NCBI RefSeq assembly: GCF_003946695.1
Contig: NZ_RHOX01000008.1
Span: 34,140-98,139, forward strand
Direction of reading: 5' to 3'
Origin: Lapidilactobacillus bayanensis
GTDB taxonomy: Bacteria > Bacillota > Bacilli > Lactobacillales > Lactobacillaceae
Length of the DNA stretch: 64,000 nt
A program made the translations under genes and the position numbers. A model generated the notes under the pieces. It was given only the letters and a program-made list of their open reading frames with translations, made no database searches and was not told where the DNA came from. This document shows, piece by piece, positions 8,304 to 16,298 of this stretch. The number at the start of each line of letters is the position of its first letter. The stretch's first letter is position 1.

Positions 8304-9053
8304 ATGAATAACCAACAAAGATTAATCATCAGATATCGGTTTCGTCCCTTGATGACGATTTCTATTTTACTGACAACAATCTTTTGGGGAGTTGCTGGTT
8401 TATATTTGTATACTGACCACGAATACATGCTGTCATTGATATTTCTGTTACTTTTTCCCGTGTTGGTTTTGGGAAGTTGGACACAACTGATTTTAATTAA
8501 GCGACCAACGCATCTCATTGTTGATCCTCAACAGAATAGTCTGGAAGTTTATTCGGGAATAATGAATAAGCGGGTTAATCGCCTTAACTTATCTGCGATT
8601 GCTGGTGTTGCCTTTGAAGAACAAAACGTTAAGTCAAATACGGTCTATCTTTTGCAATTATTGACCGATCCAGAAACCTGGGGCAAGTTTCGGCATAAAA
8701 GTGACAAACAAATTCAAAAGTATCTGCGGGATTATCAAAGTATGTATCTTGTTTTGAATCTCAATAATCAAAAGGATGAAGACATTCAGCAATTAATGAA
8801 GTTCTTGGTTGAACAATGTCAGCTTAAGCAGCTGTCCTTTTCACCATCAGTTTTAGGAAGCTATCAAGGCATTCCCAGAAGTGCGGAGACTTCGGCTGAT
8901 TATTCACCAACAGCCAGGCAAAAAATGACGATCAATCAAAAGCTGGCGCTTAAGCAGTGGTTGAGCTACTTTTTTGGGGCAGTGGTCATTGCTTTCGTTG
9001 TTTTAAACGCACTTTTGATGATTTTTGGCAGAGTTTATGGCATCTTTTGGTGA
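8304..9053 (+). CDS. Hypothetical membrane protein with PH-like soluble core
   Basis: A 249-residue protein: two adjacent membrane helices (residues about 12-60), a soluble stretch with the pattern HLIVDPQQNSLEVYSG...VNRLNLSAIAGV that resembles bacterial PH-like domains of membrane proteins, and a final hydrophobic helix near 218-245. The PH-like reading is inference from spacing, not a firm match. RBS ACAGGAGAA precedes ATG 8304. It follows the hypothetical gene at 7788 and is convergent with the XRE regulator. Function unknown. Confidence 0.7.
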   Translation: MNNQQRLIIRYRFRPLMTISILLTTIFWGVAGLYLYTDHEYMLSLIFLLLFPVLVLGSWTQLILIKRPTHLIVDPQQNSLEVYSGIMNKRVNRLNLSAIAGVAFEEQNVKSNTVYLLQLLTDPETWGKFRHKSDKQIQKYLRDYQSMYLVLNLNNQKDEDIQQLMKFLVEQCQLKQLSFSPSVLGSYQGIPRSAETSADYSPTARQKMTINQKLALKQWLSYFFGAVVIAFVVLNALLMIFGRVYGIFW

Positions 9054-9085
9054 AGTAGCCACAAATAGTTGCAGTTAAAATTGAG

Positions 9086-9133
9086 ATTCTTGTAGCTTGC
9101 GCTCAATTGTGGTTTAACCAAGCAAGAATTTTT
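9086..9133 (+). terminator. Weak hairpin terminator
   Basis: ATTCTTG and CAAGAAT arms flank a loop of about 30 bases and are followed by TTTTTC, suited to ending the 7788-9053 transcript. Confidence 0.4.
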
Positions 9134-9202
9134 CGAGCTGGTTGGGTATTTATTGACTTAATTCTGATAGTTGTTTCAATCAATTAATTCGGCAGCTCAG
9201 CG

Positions 9203-9712
9203 TTATCCTCTCTTTCGGGTTAAAAAGATGCCGATAATTGCGCCTAAGACGGCAAATGGCATCAATCTGACAAACAACCATTCAAATGCATGAAAGGCCA
9301 CGCCAATAACGCTGGTTTCAGGGTCACGATAATTCCAATTTAAGTAAGGACTATTTAAGAGGATTAGGATCACAAAAATTGCGACGGTTACCAGCAATAA
9401 TAAGATAAACAGCCCGTGAAATATTTTCCGTCTTGTGGCTTTCTTTTGCGCAAGCTGTAAGTTGATAATTTCTAGTTTTTCCGAAAGCACTTTTAAATCC
9501 GCAGTCTTCGGCTCAGTGACAGTTTCTCCCAGCAGGGTGCTTACTGGTGTTTCTAATATTTCTGATAGGGTGATTAACATATCGGCATCAGGAACCGATA
9601 ATCCTTGTTCCCATTTGGATATTGTTTGGCGCACCACATTCAATTTGCTTGCCAATTCTGCCTGCGAAAGTCCTTTTGCTTTTCTGATTGCTTTAATGTT
9701 TTCATTTAACAA
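9203..9712 (-). CDS. XRE-family regulator with C-terminal membrane helices
   Basis: A 169-residue protein. Residues about 5-58 form a Cro/C1-type helix-turn-helix (GLSQAELASKLNVVRQTISKWEQG), followed by a short coiled stretch (LKVLSEKLEIINLQLAQKK) and two hydrophobic segments (HGLFILLLLVTVAIFVILI and a final one before RKRG). Such membrane-tethered XRE proteins are common in lactobacilli and are thought to sense an envelope signal. The start is TTG 9712 with GAAAGG about 13 bases upstream. Its target is unknown; the convergent membrane protein genes are neighbours but have separate transcripts. Confidence 0.85.
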   Translation of the reverse strand: MLNENIKAIRKAKGLSQAELASKLNVVRQTISKWEQGLSVPDADMLITLSEILETPVSTLLGETVTEPKTADLKVLSEKLEIINLQLAQKKATRRKIFHGLFILLLLVTVAIFVILILLNSPYLNWNYRDPETSVIGVAFHAFEWLFVRLMPFAVLGAIIGIFLTRKRG

Positions 9713-9840
9713 TTGTACTGACTACCTTTCTTTTAACCATTATCACTATGATCATTGTATGAAAATTGACCCGTTGCTACAAGCAACGCAGATTAACATC
9801 GGGTTTGGTGTGGTTATTGATTATTTCTTTCGGAGTCAAA

Positions 9841-9874
9841 ATAAGGAGCCGGGGTAAAAATCCCGACTCCTTAT
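9841..9874. terminator. Terminator-like hairpin
   Basis: ATAAGGAG-CGGG and CCCG-CTCCTTAT pair across a short A-rich loop. It sits between the XRE start and a repeat copy, with no obvious transcript to end. Confidence 0.5.
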
Positions 9875-9886
9875 ATTTTGTCATAG

Positions 9887-10292
9887 CTTGTCGTTGGAAC
9901 GTAGAGGACGCTGCTTGAAGCCAATTTTTCAAATTGTCTTTAAGACAGGTCTTACTGTAAGTGGTAAACCACTAACAGTAATATCACCACTGAGCGGTAT
10001 TTATTTTCCCTCACTAAACAAACAAGATGGCAACCTTTGCGCAAGCGCTGAATTAATGAGTGGTTGAATCACTATCCAACTTTTAGAAGTATAAACTTGA
10101 AGTCTGGTTGCACTAACGCACTTTTGTCAGTGCCGGAGGAAAATCGCGGTCAGCCGCGGTATTCTTGTTAATGGTTTACCATTTACAAGAAAGATTGTAT
10201 TTGAGACAAATTTATTTGGCTCAAATCAAGCTCGCAGCGTTCCACCAGCGTATTTTCCGCAGGCACGAAGAACCACAGGGTAACAGTTCTAG
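9887..10292 (-). repeat. Dispersed 500-bp structured element, copy 2 (right end missing)
   Basis: Reverse orientation. The outer right end and its terminal repeat are missing; the copy opens inside the right module. Its left module is complete, with CGCGG-CTGA-CCGCG (read on its own strand), a hairpin of arms TTCTTGT-AATGGT, and the terminal repeat ending CAGTTCTAG at 10292. It lies between the XRE and map genes. Confidence 0.85.
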
Positions 10293-10359
10293 GATTCACA
10301 ATGTTAAGGTTAATTTGATATTCATTCGGCTCAAACATTTAAATAAGTCTTATGTTCAA

Positions 10360-11157
10360 TCATAAATATTTAGCGTCACCAATAGGATCCTGTGAGGTTA
10401 AAATCTTAGGACCATTTTTGGTAATGGCTAAAGTGTGCTCATATTGACAAGACCAGCCGCCGTCAGCGGTGACGTAATATTCCCACGAGTCGTTAGGATC
10501 AGCAACTTCTTTAGCAACAATTTGCCAAGTACCTTCGTTGATCATTGGCTCGATGGTAATCGTCATACCTTCTTTTAAACGCAGGCCTTTATGCGGTTCG
10601 CCATATGGCAGCACGTCGGGATCTTCATGCATAGTTGGTTGAATACCGTGACCAACTAACTCGCGCACGTCGCCATAACCATTTTCATCTTCGGTGTAAT
10701 GTTGAATTGCATAGCCAATATCACCTAAGCGATTGCCGATGACGGCTTGGTCGATGCCAAGGTACAGCGCTTTTTTAGTGACGTCCATTAATTTCTGAAT
10801 TTTGGGGCTGACTTCGCCCACAGCGTAACTCCAGCAAGAGTCGCTTTGATAACCGTTTAGGCTGATCGTCATATCAACTTTAACCAGATCACCGTTTTTT
10901 AAGATTACACTTTGACGTGGTGTGGCGTGAGCAACTTCATCGTTAACGGCGACACAAGTTGCGTATTTGTAGCCTTCGAACCCTTTTTCGCTGGGAATAC
11001 CGCCGTGACTAATAATGTAATCGTTAGTGAAATTTTCAATAGCCATTGCCGAAATGCCAGGTTTGATTAAGTCACGTAGTCCAATGTGGACCGCCGCCAA
11101 AAGTGCACCGGATTTGCGCATGCCTTCAATTTCACGTGGTGATTTTAATGTAATCAA
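10360..11157 (-). CDS. map: Methionine aminopeptidase, type I
   Basis: Removes the initiator methionine from nascent proteins in the cytosol. The 265-residue protein carries all metal ligands of the pita-bread fold: Asp95 and Asp106 (VDMTISLNGYQSDS), His170 (GHGIQPTMHEDP), Glu203 (TIEPM) and Glu240 (CQYEHTLAIT), plus the substrate-binding His77. It is slightly longer than the minimal 250-residue type I enzymes. The start is TTG 11157 behind a good GGAGG. It is monocistronic, with repeat copy 2 directly downstream and no clear terminator before that repeat. Confidence 0.95.
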   Translation of the reverse strand: MITLKSPREIEGMRKSGALLAAVHIGLRDLIKPGISAMAIENFTNDYIISHGGIPSEKGFEGYKYATCVAVNDEVAHATPRQSVILKNGDLVKVDMTISLNGYQSDSCWSYAVGEVSPKIQKLMDVTKKALYLGIDQAVIGNRLGDIGYAIQHYTEDENGYGDVRELVGHGIQPTMHEDPDVLPYGEPHKGLRLKEGMTITIEPMINEGTWQIVAKEVADPNDSWEYYVTADGGWSCQYEHTLAITKNGPKILTSQDPIGDAKYL

Positions 11158-11334
11158 TTGTTTGCCTCCATTTGTTGATAGACTGATTATACACCAGTTA
11201 GCAATTAGGGTTCCGTGCTTACAAAAGAACGTGTTTACTTTGCTTAGTGAATTGTGGTGCGTACGCGAGATATAATCCTATTGTGTTGCTGACGTATAAA
11301 TAATGTATTACAATATTGATGTAAAGAAGCTGAT

Positions 11335-11598
11335 ATGATGACAACAACGAAAAAGGATTCTATTTCAATTCGGGTTGATTCAAATCTGAAGGATGAAGCA
11401 GAAGAAGTTCTTGACAGTATGGGACTAAACTACACAACCGCAATTACGTTATTTCTAAAGGCAGTGACCAATGAAGGTAAGATTCCATTTGAAATTAAAA
11501 GTGATTCGTTTTATTCGCGCGCTAATCAAAAGCAACTTAAGCATTCAATTAACCAGTTAGAAACTGGTCATGTTGAAAAAAAGAGTTTAATTGAATGA
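11335..11598 (+). CDS. RelB/DinJ-family antitoxin
   Basis: An 87-residue ribbon-helix-helix antitoxin. SISIRVDSNLKDEAEEVLDSMGLNYTTA (residues about 8-35) is the DNA-binding part typical of RelB/DinJ, and the polar C-terminus would wrap the toxin. The pair is probably autoregulated through this domain. ATG 11335 is followed at once by ATG 11338; the ribosome-binding site is weak (AAAGAAG). A TATAAT at 11271 may be the -10 box. The last four bases overlap the toxin start (ATGA), giving translational coupling. The unusual point is its pairing with a YoeB toxin, which in E. coli works with a YefM/Phd antitoxin. Confidence 0.9.
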   Translation: MMTTTKKDSISIRVDSNLKDEAEEVLDSMGLNYTTAITLFLKAVTNEGKIPFEIKSDSFYSRANQKQLKHSINQLETGHVEKKSLIE

Positions 11599-11864
11599 AG
11601 TCAATCCTTTGGTCGGCAGACGCGTGGGAAGAATATCTTACTTGGCAAAACGAAGATAGAAAAACATTGAAAAGAATTAATGCCATTATTAAAGATATTC
11701 AACGTAATGGGGCGCAAGGAATCGGGAAGTCGGAAAAACTGCGTGGTGGTTTGACCGGTTGGTACAGCCGCAGAATTGATAAGGTCAACCGTATTGTCTT
11801 TCGAATTAATCATGATCAACTAGAAATTGTCCAAGTTAAAACCCAGTATCAGTTAAAACACTAG
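11595..11864 (+). CDS. yoeB: YoeB/Txe-family mRNA interferase toxin
   Basis: An 89-residue toxin matching YoeB along its length (ILWSADAWEEYLTWQNEDRKTLKRINAIIKDI, then SEKLRGGLTGWYSRRIDKVNRIVFRI). YoeB binds ribosomes and cleaves mRNA in the A site. Expected catalytic Glu (about 47, in KSEKL) and Arg (RIVFR) are present. The C-terminal catalytic His of the usual G-H-Y ending appears to be Gln here (KTQYQ), judged by alignment from memory, so activity may be weakened. It overlaps the antitoxin by four bases and is followed by a terminator. Confidence 0.9.
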   Translation: MKSILWSADAWEEYLTWQNEDRKTLKRINAIIKDIQRNGAQGIGKSEKLRGGLTGWYSRRIDKVNRIVFRINHDQLEIVQVKTQYQLKH

Positions 11865-11888
11865 CCTAGGTAGACTGGTGTTTTTTTA
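11857..11888 (+). terminator. Terminator of the toxin-antitoxin operon
   Basis: AAACAC.AG and CT.GTGTTT arms around a ten-base loop, then a run of seven T. It begins inside the last codons of the toxin. Confidence 0.75.
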
Positions 11889-12122
11889 ATGATCGATAAT
11901 GAAATTAAAATGGCGTGAGTTACCAGAACTGAAATTTTTTTGGTATAGTGAGATTTAATAAGTTTGATTTGAAAATCAATCTCGGCGAATTAAAACCAAC
12001 TGAATTAACAATCGACGAGTTGGTTAAATTGGTCGATAGCTTTGTGTTGCTGTAAGAGATGTTGGGTTAGGTTACTCATTGTTCATCAATTGATGTTCAG
12101 TTTAAGATGATCAATAAAATCG

Positions 12123-12157
12123 TTGACAATAAATGAACGTTCGTTTACTATTAACTC
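12123..12157 (+). promoter_or_regulatory. tetR promoter with embedded operator
   Basis: TTGACA (12123) and TACTAT (12146) are exactly 17 bases apart. Between them lies the imperfect palindrome AATGAACGTTCGTT, a typical TetR/AcrR operator. A related site, AATGAACATTCATT, precedes the next gene. The -10 box ends only six bases before the ATG, so transcription should begin at or next to the start codon. Confidence 0.82.
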
Positions 12158-12712
12158 ATGAGAAAAATTGATGAAAACAAACGCAAACAAATTCAAGAGG
12201 CCGTTTATGATTTGACACAATCTGATGGCTTAGTTGGTTTGTCGATGGGTAAGGTTGCCAAGCTGGCGGGAGTTAGCCCGGCAACGATTTATATTTACTA
12301 CAACGATAAAGAAGACATGTTGAGTCGGATGTATGAACAAGTCAAGGACTTATTTGACGCTGGTATCACCGCTGAAATTGATGCGGCGCCAACGCTAGTT
12401 GATAAAATCCGTGCTGCAGAATGGCATTTTATCAAAAAGTTCCGTCAATTTCCTAAACAGGCCGTTTTCATGAATGCCATTTTGAATAATGAAAGTTTAG
12501 TCGATCAGAAAGCGAAACATTACGCTGATGAGATGGCCGAGCCGGTTTCGCAACTTTTTAGCCAAACGCAAAAAGATCCGGAATTCATGAAGATGGATGC
12601 CGTTGTTGCCACCGGATTTTTCTCATTACCATTACAATTAGCGCAAGACGGTGCCACTGACGCACAGTTAGAACAGACAATTGAAATGATGATTAAAGTT
12701 TTTAAAAAGTGA
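12158..12712 (+). CDS. TetR/AcrR-family transcriptional regulator
   Basis: A 184-residue repressor-type protein. The N-terminal helix-turn-helix is clear (LSMGKVAKLAGVSPATIYIYYNDKEDML, residues about 30-58), followed by an all-helical ligand/dimer domain. Operators with the ATGAAC.TTCAT pattern overlap its own promoter and precede the SDR gene, so it most likely represses itself and the SDR until a ligand is bound. No Shine-Dalgarno sequence precedes ATG 12158 and the predicted transcript starts at that codon, which points to leaderless translation. A small hairpin separates it from the SDR gene. Confidence 0.9.
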   Translation: MRKIDENKRKQIQEAVYDLTQSDGLVGLSMGKVAKLAGVSPATIYIYYNDKEDMLSRMYEQVKDLFDAGITAEIDAAPTLVDKIRAAEWHFIKKFRQFPKQAVFMNAILNNESLVDQKAKHYADEMAEPVSQLFSQTQKDPEFMKMDAVVATGFFSLPLQLAQDGATDAQLEQTIEMMIKVFKK

Positions 12713-12733
12713 GTCCAAGCGATTGGACTTTTA
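12712..12733 (+). terminator. Short hairpin between tetR and SDR gene
   Basis: AGTCCAA and TTGGACT arms close a GCGA tetraloop, followed by a short T-rich tail. It may attenuate readthrough into the SDR gene. Confidence 0.55.
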
Positions 12734-12748
12734 AATTAGCTATCAAAG

Positions 12749-12762
12749 AATGAACATTCATT
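12749..12762 (+). promoter_or_regulatory. TetR-type operator before the SDR gene
   Basis: The perfect palindrome AATGAACATTCATT lies 18 bases before the SDR start and matches the operator in the tetR promoter, tying both genes to one regulator. Confidence 0.75.
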
Positions 12763-12780
12763 TATAAAAAGGAGAATGAA

Positions 12781-13608
12781 ATGATGGATTCGAAAAAGGT
12801 TGTTGCAATTACAGGTGCTTCAAATGGTATGGGCAAGGAGGCCGCCAAATTATTTGCTAGACGGGGCTGGTTTGTTTACGGTGGGGCGCGGCGAGTTGCA
12901 AAAATTCCGACAACAGATGGTATTCGCGCACTCAAACTCGATGTCACTGATTCGGCATCACGACAACAATTTATTGACACAATTATTTCAGAGCAAGGTC
13001 GACTTGATGTTTTGATCAATTGTGCGGGTTATGGTGAATACGGACCGCTGGAAGAAATTTCGATGGCCAATTTTGAAAAGCAATTCGCGACTAATTTATT
13101 TGGTGCCGCTGCTTTGGCACAACTGGTACTCCCACAAATGCGCCAACAACATAGTGGGCGGATCATCAATATTTCTTCGATCGGCGAAGATGTTTACATG
13201 CAGCTGGGCGGTGTTTACCACGCCACTAAAGCGGCGCTGAGAAAATGGAGTAACGTTTTGGATTTAGAGGTTAAACCATTCGGCATCCGCTCAATCATCG
13301 TTCAACCCGGCGGTACCCAATCAGCTTTGGGCGAAATTGCGATGAGCAATGCTAAAAAGAATCTCCAGCCGAATTCGCCGTATCAAGACTTGGTCACAAA
13401 AATTGATTCGATGTTGTCCGGTAGTGCAGCCAGTAGCGCAACGTCGGAAGATCTGGCTCAAGTTTTCTATCGTGCAGCGACAGATCAGAAGCCTAAATAT
13501 GCATACTTTAACAGCTGGACGGATCGTTTAGCGACCCACATTGCGAGAGTTCATCCAGTTCTTTGGGCGAAAGGACTAACGTTGTTTTTGAATCGGCAGA
13601 AGAAATAG
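12781..13608 (+). CDS. Short-chain dehydrogenase/reductase (TetR-regulated)
   Basis: A 275-residue classical SDR. The cofactor loop is TGASNGMG (residues about 11-18), the catalytic Tyr/Lys lie in YHATK near 145-149, and NCAGYG marks the structural Asn/Gly turn. Length and the C-terminal extension match oxidoreductases often encoded next to TetR regulators in lactobacilli, where they probably handle reactive aldehydes or ketones; the true substrate is unknown. RBS AAGGAG lies at the right distance from ATG 12781; ATG 12784 is an alternative. Expression should follow release of the upstream TetR from its operators. Confidence 0.9.
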   Translation: MMDSKKVVAITGASNGMGKEAAKLFARRGWFVYGGARRVAKIPTTDGIRALKLDVTDSASRQQFIDTIISEQGRLDVLINCAGYGEYGPLEEISMANFEKQFATNLFGAAALAQLVLPQMRQQHSGRIINISSIGEDVYMQLGGVYHATKAALRKWSNVLDLEVKPFGIRSIIVQPGGTQSALGEIAMSNAKKNLQPNSPYQDLVTKIDSMLSGSAASSATSEDLAQVFYRAATDQKPKYAYFNSWTDRLATHIARVHPVLWAKGLTLFLNRQKK

Positions 13609-13871
13609 TGGCAGGCATTTTTTACAACGAATGTTGAGATAGAAAAAGTTTATTCAGAGAAAATTAATAATCGTATTTTAAATATTATCGAATATTCAAA
13701 AATACGAAAATTCATAAGGCGAGGAATTTACGATACGAACAATATTTAAATAGACGCAATCGAACAAATTAAATAATTATGATTGTTCAAGGTCACTGAA
13801 CCTTACGCCTATTTTAAGATAGGTCGTATCAAGTTTTCCCCGAATTGATGACGTCAGGAATTTAAAATAGG

Positions 13872-13989
13872 TTAGCTTTTACAATGTCTTAAATCGTCAA
13901 TTGAGTGCAACTCTTGATCTTGATAGATTTCATATGGTGTTTTCCAGTTCAAACATTTTTGTGGCTTTTCATTCTGGCGGTCAACGAAT
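13872..13989 (-). pseudogene. IS30-like transposase, C-terminal remnant
   Basis: The minus strand reads FVDRQNEKPQKCLNWKTPYEI and then about 17 more residues to a TAA at 13872-13874. The pattern RP/KP-x-KCLNWKTPYE is the end of the catalytic domain of IS30-family transposases. Nothing upstream in this frame continues the protein, so only the last 40 residues survive. It marks past insertion just before the DUF262 defence-like gene. Confidence 0.72.
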
Positions 13990-14308
13990 TATAAAATAGC
14001 AGTATCTGAAGCTGGGTCCATATCTTAATTATGGGGAATCATTGCACATTGCAGAAAATGTGTTCCGTTTATCATCACAATGACAGTATTTTAATAAGAT
14101 GTTAGAGCGGTGGCATATTCGGACTATGAATGAGTACAAGTTTTGAGGAATCCTGATGATCGTATTTTGTCTGGAAGTTATTAAAACAATCGAAATCTTG
14201 TGGTATTTAATTGAATTAATTTGTCTTGGTTATTAATGTAAGCATACTTAATCAATTATGAACATCGTAAATGATTGATTAAGTAACTGCTAAACTAACT
14301 AAATAATT

Positions 14309-14337
14309 ATGCTAAAATAAGGCTATCATAAGATAGC
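14309..14337 (+). promoter_or_regulatory. Promoter and leader hairpin of the DUF262 gene
   Basis: TGCTAAAAT at 14310 is an extended -10 box. The inverted repeat GCTATC-ataa-GATAGC (14322-14337) directly follows and abuts the ribosome-binding site GGGGTAAAGAG, so it could be an operator or a hairpin that limits translation. Confidence 0.5.
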
Positions 14338-14348
14338 GGGGTAAAGAG

Positions 14349-16109
14349 ATGGATAAGAAATATGAGGTGCAGAATAATTCAATCGGGACGCTGTTAAGTT
14401 GGATTGATTCAGATGAAATAGAGCTACCTGAGTTACAGCGTCCGTTTGTTTGGCCCTCAGTTAAAGTGCGTGACTTGATTGATTCACTATACAATGGTTT
14501 TCCGGTGGGGTACATCATTATTTGGAATAATCCGCAGGTGCAGCTTAAAAGCGGCAATAATGCTAGCGGTAAAAAAATCATTATCGATGGTCAGCAGCGA
14601 ATGACTGCACTAAAAGCTGCAATTTCAGGCCAAGAAGTGATGGATCAGCATTTTCGCCAGCGCCGGATAAAAATTGCCTTTAATCCTTTTACGGAAGCCT
14701 TTGCGACAACAACGGCAGCCATTGTACGTGACAAACAATGGATACCTGATATTGCGCTGTTATTTCGTGATGACTATTCAGATTTTGAATTCATTCCTAA
14801 ATTTGCTGAACAAAACGAAGTTGAACCGCGTGAAATTGCACCGCAAATTCAAAAGGTTAGTCAATTAGTGACCAATGATATTGGTAATATCATTTTGTCA
14901 TCGCAGTTAAATATTCAAGAGGTTACCGAAATTTTCAACCGAATTAATTCAAAAGGAACGGTCTTATCATCAGCTGATTTCATCATGTCCAAATTATCTG
15001 CTGATTATGATCATGAGGGGAATGTAATGCGTAAAATTGTCGAATACTTTACGCAATTATTAGTTGATCCCCAATTATTAAACAGCATTAAGCAAAATGA
15101 TCCTGAATTTGCAAGGAGTAATTATTTTCAACATATTAATTGGGCGGCACGTGAACATTCTGATCTCTATATTCCTAATTTTGGCGATATTTTTCATGTG
15201 GTTTTAGGAACTGAATTCGGTCGTGGCAAGCATGCGGACTTAATTGCGTTGGTGTCGGGCCGAGATTTTAAGACTAAAACTTATACCGAAGATGCGCGTG
15301 AAGCTACCTATACTAAATTGCGAACTGGTATTTTGGCATTTACGAATCAATCTAATTTTCAGCGCTATATGATGATCTTATATAGCCTAGGGATGTTGGA
15401 TGCAAATACATTAGCGTTGAATGGGACTGGCGTACTGAACTTTGGTTATATGCTATATTTGGTACTTGGACGGCAGAAGATGACTGAATCACAGCTAGAA
15501 TCAATCGTCAAAAAGTGGATTGTAATGGCTGCAATTACAGGGCGTTATAGTGGTTCGTCGGAAACTCAGAGTGAAATCGATATTAAATTATTTCTTAATT
15601 CAGATGATCCCCAAAGCGTGGCTAATCGGATATTCGCACAAGAAATGGTGTCATCGTTTTGGCAGGTAACATTACCAGAACGATTAGTAACGTCAGCGAC
15701 ATCAAGCAATGTCTGGCGCATTTTTCAAATGGCGCAAGTTCACGCAGATGCACCAATCTGGCTAGAAAAAGATCACAAGATTAGTTCAGTAATCACAGAG
15801 CAAGGCAATGTTCACCATATTTTTCCCAAAGCATACCTTAAGAAACATCATTTTAAGCAGTCCGAGTTTAATCAGGTCGCTAACCTAACTTGGTTGACAC
15901 AGCCGCGCAATCTACAAATTAGTGAGCAGGCTCCTAAAGTTTACTTAGCTGATCCTAAGATTACAGAGTTTATGAGTGCCGCCAACTTTAAGGCAAATGT
16001 CTTGCCAGAGGAGTTGTGTACGTTTGATGCAACCAATTATCAACAATTTCTAGATCTGCGGCGACACCTAATCGCCGAACGAATTAAAGCATACTTTGAA
16101 GGTTTATAA
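14349..16109 (+). CDS. DUF262/HNH protein, GmrSD-like type IV restriction candidate
   Basis: A 586-residue protein. The N-terminal DUF262 (ParB-like NTPase/nickase) domain shows ELQRPFVW at residues 28-35 and IIDGQQRMTAL around 78-88, the signature of GmrS and BrxU. The C-terminus has a DUF1524-type HNH motif, VHHIFPKAYLKK (from residue 488), the nuclease of GmrD. GmrSD enzymes cut phage DNA carrying modified bases, using nucleotide hydrolysis; related single proteins act in phage defence. That this one does so is inference. It stands alone beside a transposase remnant and ends at a strong terminator, consistent with acquisition by transfer. Confidence 0.88.
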   Translation: MDKKYEVQNNSIGTLLSWIDSDEIELPELQRPFVWPSVKVRDLIDSLYNGFPVGYIIIWNNPQVQLKSGNNASGKKIIIDGQQRMTALKAAISGQEVMDQHFRQRRIKIAFNPFTEAFATTTAAIVRDKQWIPDIALLFRDDYSDFEFIPKFAEQNEVEPREIAPQIQKVSQLVTNDIGNIILSSQLNIQEVTEIFNRINSKGTVLSSADFIMSKLSADYDHEGNVMRKIVEYFTQLLVDPQLLNSIKQNDPEFARSNYFQHINWAAREHSDLYIPNFGDIFHVVLGTEFGRGKHADLIALVSGRDFKTKTYTEDAREATYTKLRTGILAFTNQSNFQRYMMILYSLGMLDANTLALNGTGVLNFGYMLYLVLGRQKMTESQLESIVKKWIVMAAITGRYSGSSETQSEIDIKLFLNSDDPQSVANRIFAQEMVSSFWQVTLPERLVTSATSSNVWRIFQMAQVHADAPIWLEKDHKISSVITEQGNVHHIFPKAYLKKHHFKQSEFNQVANLTWLTQPRNLQISEQAPKVYLADPKITEFMSAANFKANVLPEELCTFDATNYQQFLDLRRHLIAERIKAYFEGL

Positions 16110-16180
16110 TAACTGAGCTAAGATGCTAGTACATGTTCAGAAATTATACCCCAAGTTTGTGGCCCAATCTTGACTTTATT

Positions 16181-16228
16181 AAAAATCCGCGAAAGCTAGA
16201 ATGATAATCTAGCCTTTGCGGATTTTTA
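16181..16228. terminator. Bidirectional terminator
   Basis: AAAAATCCGC-GCTAGA and TCTAGC-GCGGATTTTT pair around a short loop, serving the DUF262 gene and possibly the convergent SDR gene. Confidence 0.85.
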
Positions 16229-16298
16229 TTCTGAATAAGATCAGAAAGAAATTCTTAAAATGTGAACTCTTCAAGTTAATAACAAATTCGCAGTAACT

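Larger units (their letters stand above)
13609..14348. other. 740-base non-coding region holding transposase debris
   Basis: AT-rich and without an intact gene. It contains the IS30-like transposase tail (13872-13989), an imperfect palindrome CGTATTTT...AAATACG (about 13673-13707), a small hairpin CCTAT-ATAGG near 13808, and the promoter of the DUF262 gene. It looks like the scar of an old insertion sequence. Confidence 0.6.

Noticed and set aside
10165..10365. Frame of 66 codons across repeat copy 2
   Set aside because: It is made of the structured repeat; similar frames appear in other copies but differ in length and reading, so none is a gene.
11960..12055. Coding-like stretch ending LGELKPTELTIDELVKLVDS before TAA
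   Set aside because: No start or ribosome-binding site and no family recognised; may be a gene tail left by rearrangement but cannot be supported.
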